16,002 nucleotides of DNA, from contig CAJJDN010000376.1 in NCBI GenBank assembly GCA_905182985.1, forward strand, positions 1 through 16,002, in the 5' to 3' direction. The stretch comes from Paramecium sonneborni (Eukaryota > Ciliophora > Oligohymenophorea > Peniculida > Parameciidae). The position numbers and the translations under genes are program-made. This document shows positions 9,724 to 16,002 of this stretch, one piece after another. The notes beneath the pieces are model-generated. The model was not told the DNA's origin. It made no database searches and saw only the letters and a list, made by a program, of their open reading frames with translations. Position 1 is the stretch's first letter; every line of letters starts with the position of its first letter.

Positions 9724-11731
9724 ATGTAGAGTGAGAAATAAGTAAAATTTGATGAAAAAATTGATCAAGCCATTGAATTTTGTTAAAATGAAAGTTAAAA
9801 TAGTTTATTAATTAATTGTAAATTAATTTTCATTAAAATATTAGGTTCTGAATGTGATAATTTACATAATGAAGGCTTTCAAGAATTTTCAATTTTGTCA
9901 TACATTTGCAGAGAGGAACAGGTTTTATAATATCATTCTAAAATTAAAAGGCATTTTAGCAAAAACAAAGAAATGCTTTATTATTATGATGGATAATTAA
10001 TCAAAATGTATCTAAATTGGGTAGGTGAATATGGAAACAATAAAAGAAAAACAGGAAAATGGATAGCAACTTGGAAAGGTGAAAATTTAGATGTAGGTGG
10101 ATTCTATGGAAGTTTGTTTAGGAAAATAAAGAGATGTATCTTAATTATCTCAATAATAGTGGAGGAGGAGAATATAATATAGATGCAATTAAAATTGGTT
10201 AATGGTTGGTATTGAGTGAATATTTCAATAGGTATGAAATTACTTAACAGATAAAATAGACACAGTGACATAAAATATTGTGGTGAATATATACATGGTA
10301 AAAAAATTGGTAGATGGAACTCAATTTATTATGAAAATGAATAGAATTATGAAGATTAGATGTATATTAATAAATATTAATCAAATTTTAACTAAATGTG
10401 GTGGTACTTTTAATGAGAATGAATTAAAAGATGGTTTTTGGCTTGAACTAAGTGATAATTTTTGGAAGTAATTATCCTTATATTCATATTTTTTAGAAAT
10501 AGGTATTCCATTTATTAAGCCTGTTATAAAAATGGAAGAAATACGGTAAATGAAAAATTTTTTTTCTTCAATTATTGATGTAATGTAAATTGTTATAAAT
10601 TAGAGGAGGTGGGAAATATGATTAAAATGGAATGAAAGATTAGTTTTGGATAGAATTGGGTATTAATTCTTCTAAGTAAAATGATAATTTATTTTTAACT
10701 TTGATTAGGCTAAATAAATTAATTTATTAAGGAAAATATAAAAATGGTCGAAAATAAGAAATATGGGATATCTTTTATGATGAAGAAAGAATGTATATTA
10801 CTTCATACTTTTATTTATAACTTTAGAGGAGGAGGAGAGTTTGATGTAAATGGATTAAAAGATGATTATTGGATTGAGTTGAGTGACTATTTTTAGTTGT
10901 AATTATCATCTTTTATTAATTTATTAGTTAACATTAAATTACCTTCAATGGAATATATAAAAGTGGAAATTAGAATATAATGTTAAGAATGTATAAGGAT
11001 AGGCCTTTTTATTAAATGTAATATTTTAATTAAATAATCAATAGTGGAGGGGGTTTTTTTGGTTCAAATGGAAAGAAAAAGGGTAGTTGGATGGATTTTG
11101 GTATTGAATTTAGTAAGTATGAATAAAATTAAAAATTTAAAGTTTGACTTAAAAAGCTTATACAGGGAAGTATAAGGATGATAAAAAATATGGCAAATGG
11201 GAGATCATTTATTAAAAAAAAAATGTTTTTAAAAATTAAATTATTTTATTAGTGGTGGTGGATCCTATGATTCAAATGGTAAATGGATTGATTTGTGTGA
11301 AAATTACAATTAGTAATAGTTAATTAATATTATTAACAAGTCAAAGAGAAATTATTTATGATGGAGAGTATAAACATGGTTAAATATGTGGTAGATGGAA
11401 TATTTCTTTTAGATTAAAAGGAGATTTTTAAATTATGTAAACTTACTTATTTTTTACATAATTATTAGTGGTGGTGGATCATTTGATATTGGTGAAATTA
11501 AAAATGGTAAATGGAGTGAATTAGATGAAAAAATTCATCAGTATTTAAATATAATTAACAAAATTTAGAGAAAATTAGATTATAACTATTGGATTTTATA
11601 AAAATGGTAAAAAAATAGGAAAATGGACACAAATGTAAAGACAAGCATAAAGATTATAAGAAGGATTTAAAATTATGTAATCATTGTTTCTAAAAATATT
11701 AAGTGGAGAATTTACTTATTCCTTTGAATGA
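9724..11731 (+). pseudogene. MORN-like repeat gene with about 17 tiny introns, lightly damaged
   Basis: Starts at ATG 9724 (MQSEKQVKFDEKIDQA) and ends at TGA 11729-11731 (GEFTYSFE). After a unique N-terminus, a two-part unit repeats about seven times: a strand such as GEYIHGKKIGRW, then GGGEFDVNGLKDDYWIELSDYF. This is a ciliate-expanded, MORN/YwqK-like beta-hairpin repeat of unknown function, probably cytosolic. Introns: 9818-9844, 10093-10121 (doubtful), 10136-10159, 10232-10259, 10362-10398, 10468-10496, 10580-10603, 10676-10708, 10793-10826, 10899-10927, 11018-11044, 11117-11142, 11225-11252, 11313-11340, 11437-11468, 11541-11568, 11677-11703. All but the first two are phase 2, and splicing restores the frame almost throughout. 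Lesions: no TAG at the end of intron 5; a lost base near 10540 plus a TGA (expected Trp) at 10551-10553; a one-base shift near 10928-10945, or a GTT donor at 10896; and one extra A in the run 11214-11223. It is a recent pseudogene, or a gene with a few sequence errors. Confidence 0.75.
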
Positions 11732-12194
11732 AAGTTGTAAAAAACATAAAAATTTTAAAACTATTTTAATTATGCGAAAATATCCTTCAAAATAATTCAA
11801 ATTTCTATAGCATTTTCGTAAATATTTAACTCAAATAAAATTTTTTTCATTTAAAATTTGAGCAAACTTAATTTATAATCTTTAAAATTTTGATTACTTA
11901 TTCCTTTAACTCTTAGTTGAATTAGATAAATATTTTAAAATTTTTTTTTTTAAGTTACCCCAAAAAATAGATTAGGTATAATTAACTATTATGATTAAAT
12001 AAAAAAAATAATAAAATTTTAGCAAAGCTCATTAAATTTTACATTATAAATTATTATTGCATTTGCTGATGATTTTCTTTTATTCAAATTTAATTTATGA
12101 GGGGTAATATATTTAGAGAGTATTTATAATTATAAACATCAATATTACATTTTGGTTTTATATTAAGGGTAAATTTCAATCAGGAAAGATGTGA
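11732..12194. other. A+T-rich stretch before the kinesin remnant
   Basis: I see no supported gene. The last 100 bp may hold unreadable motor-domain sequence: FQSGKM just before a TGA at 12192-12194 sits where kinesins have the strand before the L8 region. Confidence 0.3.
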
Positions 12195-12672
12195 AAACTA
12201 ATTTCAATTAGATTATTCTAACAGAGGGAATCCAGTCTTACTCCCTTATATGAATCATTGCTTAAGGTATTATTATTCTTGCTAGGTTAAAATGGAGCCA
12301 ATAATGCATCATTTAAATCCAATCCTATATTTTAAATTAATTTGATAGCTGAGAAAAATATTTTTTTTGTAAATTATCATTCATTGAATTGGCTGAAAGT
12401 GAAGGAGAAGCTGATTTTTAAAATTCTAATAAACAAACTAGAATATATGAATTTAAATCAATAAGTCACTTTTAGTTTTAAAAGAATGCGTAAAAGCATT
12501 CGATTTAATAAGAATCATGCTTCATTTGAAAATCCCAGCTAAATAGTTCTTATTGTTTAAAAAATAGTTTAATAGGTAATTCTTAAACAGTAATGATTGG
12601 AAACCTTTTTTCCAGTTTGTCAAGTAGTGAAAATTTTAAATTCATTAAGATCTCGATGATGAAAATCATTAA
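12195..12672 (+). pseudogene. Kinesin-13-like motor domain remnant (copy left of the N at 13319)
   Basis: Consecutive motor motifs appear in different frames. The first frame has GQNGANNASFKSNPIFQINLI (about 12285-12347), matching the switch I region where kinesins have NN-SSRSH. A second has KLSFIELAESEGEADFQNSN then KQTRIYEF (from 12371), matching KLSFIDLAGSER-AD---N-QTR of kinesin-13 (MCAK/KIF2). A third has LVLKECVKAFD, matching ALKECIRALD. The first frame resumes with NKNHASFENPSQ, and another gives LKNSLIGNSQTVMIGN (from 12557), then SLSSSEN. Kinesin-13 proteins use ATP to depolymerise microtubule ends and help set ciliary length. Here switch I SSRSH has become SFKSN and switch II DLAGSE has become ELAESE (12386-12403), so catalysis is lost. 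The P-loop half is absent. Four or more frameshifts occur and no introns explain them. The QTR and ALKEC motifs favour kinesin-13 over other kinesins. Confidence 0.75.
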
Positions 12673-13318
12673 GACATAACATAAAATATAATGAGTAATT
12701 TATTAATTCAAAATAATAACTATTATAATATTAAATTTAATAAGCTTTAAATAAGACTATAAAATTGGGAAATGTTATGTATAAGCAATACAAAAAATTT
12801 TAGTGTTAAAGAAAGGTATATATTTTTAAGAATTAAAATCTTTAAGATTAAGCTCAAATAAAATGGACTTTATTACAATTTATATTATAATGAAAGGATA
12901 TAAAAGGGATTTTAAAATAAGAGGAAATGCAATTTCAACTAAGTTCCAATATTTTGTTTATTAAAATCTAGACTAACTTAATCACCATATACAAATGCGT
13001 ATTCTTTTAATCTCTATTTCATTAAATATATGGATTTAATCCTGAATTTAATATAAAATTATAATCAAATAAGACATAGTTTCGCACAATCCATTTGGCT
13101 ATAGAATTATTGAGACATAATAACAATATTTTAAGATACAAACGCTTTTCTACTTCTTTTTTGTAGTTATTATAAATTTATAATTTTAGATATGATTTGA
13201 ATGATTATTTTTATAACTATTCTGTTTATATTTTAATATTAACTTCTTCTGAGAATTTATAAAACAAATTCTTTTAATTGAATTGCAACTAGAATAAAAG
13301 TATTTGAAATTCTGATAT
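12196..13318 (+). repeat. Direct repeat, copy 1 (1123 bp), ending at the N
   Basis: Reappears at 13320-14442 with a constant offset of 1124 bp at both ends and no differences noticed by eye. It starts just at the kinesin remnant and ends at the N at 13319. Confidence 0.95.
12673..13318. other. Downstream of the kinesin remnant, no supported gene
   Basis: One plus-strand frame from an ATG near 12690 stays open for about 140 codons, but it is low-complexity Asn/Lys/Ile/Leu sequence with no motif. TGA is expected only about once in 70 codons at this base composition, so the frame is not convincing. The same applies to the second copy at 13797-14442. Confidence 0.35.
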
Positions 13319-13319
13319 N
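13319..13319. other. Single-N scaffold join
   Basis: An ambiguous base separates the two copies of the 1123-bp block, in the same arrangement as at 6297. Confidence 0.85.
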
Positions 13320-13796
13320 AACTAATTTCAATTAGATTATTCTAACAGAGGGAATCCAGTCTTACTCCCTTATATGAATCATTGCTTAAGGTATTATTAT
13401 TCTTGCTAGGTTAAAATGGAGCCAATAATGCATCATTTAAATCCAATCCTATATTTTAAATTAATTTGATAGCTGAGAAAAATATTTTTTTTGTAAATTA
13501 TCATTCATTGAATTGGCTGAAAGTGAAGGAGAAGCTGATTTTTAAAATTCTAATAAACAAACTAGAATATATGAATTTAAATCAATAAGTCACTTTTAGT
13601 TTTAAAAGAATGCGTAAAAGCATTCGATTTAATAAGAATCATGCTTCATTTGAAAATCCCAGCTAAATAGTTCTTATTGTTTAAAAAATAGTTTAATAGG
13701 TAATTCTTAAACAGTAATGATTGGAAACCTTTTTTCCAGTTTGTCAAGTAGTGAAAATTTTAAATTCATTAAGATCTCGATGATGAAAATCATTAA
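13320..13796 (+). pseudogene. Kinesin-13-like remnant, second copy (probably an assembly duplicate)
   Basis: Has the same motor motifs and lesions as at 12195-12672, shifted by 1124 bp; the altered switch II is at 13510-13527. Shared lesions and a start at the N argue that this is the same locus sequenced twice, not a second gene. Confidence 0.6.
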
Positions 13797-14442
13797 GACA
13801 TAACATAAAATATAATGAGTAATTTATTAATTCAAAATAATAACTATTATAATATTAAATTTAATAAGCTTTAAATAAGACTATAAAATTGGGAAATGTT
13901 ATGTATAAGCAATACAAAAAATTTTAGTGTTAAAGAAAGGTATATATTTTTAAGAATTAAAATCTTTAAGATTAAGCTCAAATAAAATGGACTTTATTAC
14001 AATTTATATTATAATGAAAGGATATAAAAGGGATTTTAAAATAAGAGGAAATGCAATTTCAACTAAGTTCCAATATTTTGTTTATTAAAATCTAGACTAA
14101 CTTAATCACCATATACAAATGCGTATTCTTTTAATCTCTATTTCATTAAATATATGGATTTAATCCTGAATTTAATATAAAATTATAATCAAATAAGACA
14201 TAGTTTCGCACAATCCATTTGGCTATAGAATTATTGAGACATAATAACAATATTTTAAGATACAAACGCTTTTCTACTTCTTTTTTGTAGTTATTATAAA
14301 TTTATAATTTTAGATATGATTTGAATGATTATTTTTATAACTATTCTGTTTATATTTTAATATTAACTTCTTCTGAGAATTTATAAAACAAATTCTTTTA
14401 ATTGAATTGCAACTAGAATAAAAGTATTTGAAATTCTGATAT
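13320..14442 (+). repeat. Direct repeat, copy 2 (1123 bp), starting after the N
   Basis: Repeats 12196-13318, begins directly after the N and continues into unique DNA at 14443. Probably the overlapping start of the next contig. Confidence 0.95.
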
Positions 14443-14759
14443 GTTTTAAAAATAATAATCTTATATTACAGTGAATAATATAATCAATATTTGTTATTAG
14501 AATAAATGATTAATATTGTTTATCTTTAAGAATTAGCTATTATTATTCATCGCTATGATCTTTTGAATTATATGATTATTATCTATAACTTGGTAGCTAT
14601 TAAGAAAATCAAGAATTATCTATTATTTTTTAAATATAAAAAAAATTATTCAAACCAATCAAATAATAATTAATCATTCTTCAATTATTGATTACATTTT
14701 AGAAAAATATATAATTCATTTAATTTCATTTTTTATTTATCCTACTTATTGAAAAGAAT
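14443..14759. other. A+T-rich stretch without a recognisable gene
   Basis: Downstream flank of the minus-strand PARP-like remnant. I see no motif or RNA gene. Confidence 0.4.
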
Positions 14760-15359
14760 TCATTTCTTTACATATAATAAAATTCTATATGGTCTAACAT
14801 TTTCTGAGTTATTAATAACAAAATAATTAAACTTCTTCATTCTTTGGCTTTATCTAATCTTTTCTGTATTAAATCTTGACATAAAGATTCCACAATACTC
14901 AGTGTATGGAGCATAATATAGACAGATACTGCTCTTATCTGAGAAATTATCCTTTTCCTACCTTCACCTTATTTCCAAATTCATCTAAACAAACATCTTC
15001 AGTATGAACTTTACAACAACCAGCATTTAAATTGTTTTTCACAATTAAATTTATTGCATATTTGTTGGTACCATGATACATAATTCCCTTTCATTTGGAT
15101 TACCATCCTTTTTAATCCAATCTTGATTTTTTCCATATCTTTTAACATATAACCCTAATCCATAACCATCTATTGGATAATAGTCATATTTATCATAATC
15201 AGGTCCTCTTTCTTCTTTTTCAGGATAAAAACTTTAATTATATGAAGGATTAAAATCATCTGAAGATAGGGTAATTCCTAATTTTGAATTTTTTTGATTA
15301 TATGCATTAATTCTTGTTTAATCAAAATATTGTAATTATTCAATTCTTCTAGAGAATAT
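14760..15359 (-). pseudogene. Protein with PARP-like 'HGT' domain, decayed
   Basis: On the minus strand, one frame from 15359 gives INAYNQKNSKLGITLSSDDF, FYPEKEERGPDYDKYD and YGLGLYVKRYGKNQDW, then KKDGNPNERE. The next frame starts with YHGTNKYAINLIVKNNLNAG and continues VHTEDVCLDEFGNKVKVGKG. A third frame gives SDKSSICLYYAPYTEYCGI and runs to a TGA at 14760-14762. The chain DGNPNE, YHGT-A-I-GL, GKG, Y-SP-EY recalls a eukaryotic family seen in ciliates and fungi. It parallels the His of LLWHGS and the GKGIYF...Y motif of PARP catalytic domains. ADP-ribosyltransferase relationship is therefore an inference from these motifs, and activity has not been shown from sequence. Two frameshifts break the reading, one just before the key His and one just after VGKG, and no GTA...TAG intron fits either point. 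The N-terminal region is not recognisable above 15359. Confidence 0.6.
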
Positions 15360-15511
15360 TGGTGGCTAAATTCAAATTAGTTCTTATATTCTATATTATA
15401 AGGAAGGGTAAAAGGAAGGATAATAGAAAGATCTATCCATATAATTATTTAAGATTATGTTAGTCAAACACAAATTTTTATAGAAATTCAATAATTTTCA
15501 TAAAAAACATA

Positions 15512-16002
15512 ATGTAGTGCACTAATCATACTAATAATCCAATCGTTTCGATATGTGTTGCTCCAAAAAACCAATACTTAAGGAAACTTTGCGCTGTATG
15601 GCAATATGGACATGGAGTGGATATTAATTAGATCGTTCCAATCTAAATATTTTAATAAATGGTTCTTCAAAAAATTGCAAGATTCTAAGCTTGACTAGTC
15701 ATATGAATTAACCAAACAGAAAATGCCTTTTAAAACTGTGTTATCAGGATGATGAAGAAAATTTGGTAAGATTTATCTGAATCAATCAAAAAATGTATGA
15801 TTTAATTGAATTGGAAAACTAATTCTACACAAATCTTATCAGCGAAAATACCAATTTAGCAGAATCCTCTTATACTGATTTAGAAAAATTAGTCTCCATT
15901 GTAGAAGGGAAATCAATAAATGATTGGAATTGTTAGAAAATACCTATTTGAAGTTATTGAAAAGATAAAGAATGGGTGGGACAATGGAATATAGGCTTTT
16001 GT
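15512..16002 (+). pseudogene. B-box-like zinc finger plus coiled-coil protein, 5' part, decayed and cut by the window end
   Basis: The ATG at 15512 opens MQCTNHTNNPIVSICVAPKN, then RKLCAVWQYGHGVDINQ. This has the look of the N-terminal zinc-binding module (C-x2-H ... C ... C-x2-C-x3-H) of a large Paramecium family in which a coiled coil and often WD40 repeats follow. A shift leads to KYFNKWFFKKLQDSKLDQS and YELTKQKMPFKTVLS. Next comes MKKIWQDLSESIKK in another frame, then MYDLIELENQFYTNLISEN, NLAESSYTDLEKLVSIVEGK and SINDWNCQK. The last frame gives NTYLKLLKRQR and runs off the window. Helical heptad-like spacing suggests a coiled coil. One expected zinc ligand (C-A-V-C) is Trp, and another Cys expected after VAP is missing. 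At least four one-base frame changes show decay. The neighbour on the left is divergent (minus-strand PARP-like remnant). The family match is from memory of related ciliate proteins. Confidence 0.6.

Noticed and set aside
10093..10121. Definite call of a 29-nt intron here
   Set aside because: It restores the frame but leaves a 14-nt exon and removes VGGFYGS, which looks like a repeat motif; a small deletion or frameshift is equally possible, so it is only listed as doubtful.
12690..13110. About 140-codon plus-strand open frame downstream of the kinesin remnant
   Set aside because: Low-complexity composition, no motif, and a length expected by chance given how rare TGA is here.
1..16002. Internal eliminated sequences (TA-bounded) as the cause of the broken frames
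   Set aside because: The breaks are one-base shifts and substitutions, not insertions bounded by TA, and I could not identify a convincing TA-flanked insert.

Overview
The window looks like ciliate DNA, most likely from a Paramecium species. It is very A+T-rich. The coding stretches read only when TAA and TAG mean glutamine and TGA is the sole stop. The introns are 21-37 nt, start GTA and mostly end TAG, which is the Paramecium pattern. Standard-code gene finding therefore sees almost nothing here. The sequence alone does not show whether it comes from the macronuclear or the micronuclear genome. All family assignments were made by reading translations by eye, without a database search.

Only one gene reads as intact: a dynein light chain LC8 gene (3855-4151, minus) with one 21-nt intron. 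Almost everything else recognisable is a decaying gene copy with single-base frameshifts, in-frame TGA codons and lost key residues. From left to right these are: an unrecognised gene in four or five frame segments (about 33-1506, plus); a cysteine-rich, furin/EGF-like surface-protein fragment (1829-2760, minus); the nucleotide-binding domain of an ABCC/MRP-type transporter (3094-3430, plus); LC8; a NACHT-type P-loop NTPase (4992-about 6000, plus); the globular domain of a secreted cysteine-rich surface protein (8575-about 9075, minus); a MORN-like repeat gene with about 17 tiny introns (9724-11731, plus); a kinesin-13-like motor fragment (about 12195-12672, plus); a protein with a PARP-like 'HGT' domain (14760-15359, minus); and the start of a B-box-like zinc-finger/coiled-coil protein (15512 to the window end, plus).

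Two single N bases, at 6297 and 13319, are each followed by a copy of the preceding 1126 bp (5171-6296 = 6298-7423) or 1123 bp (12196-13318 = 13320-14442). This is most simply an assembly artefact in which overlapping contigs were scaffolded instead of merged. The real locus is then about 2.25 kb shorter, and the second NACHT and kinesin copies do not exist.

The recognisable pieces do not form a pathway. They come from large, fast-duplicating ciliate gene families on both strands, so the region reads as a pseudogene graveyard around one live housekeeping gene. The best-preserved structure is the MORN-like gene. Its exons follow the protein repeat unit, nearly every intron sits in phase 2, and three introns appear to end in AAG instead of TAG.
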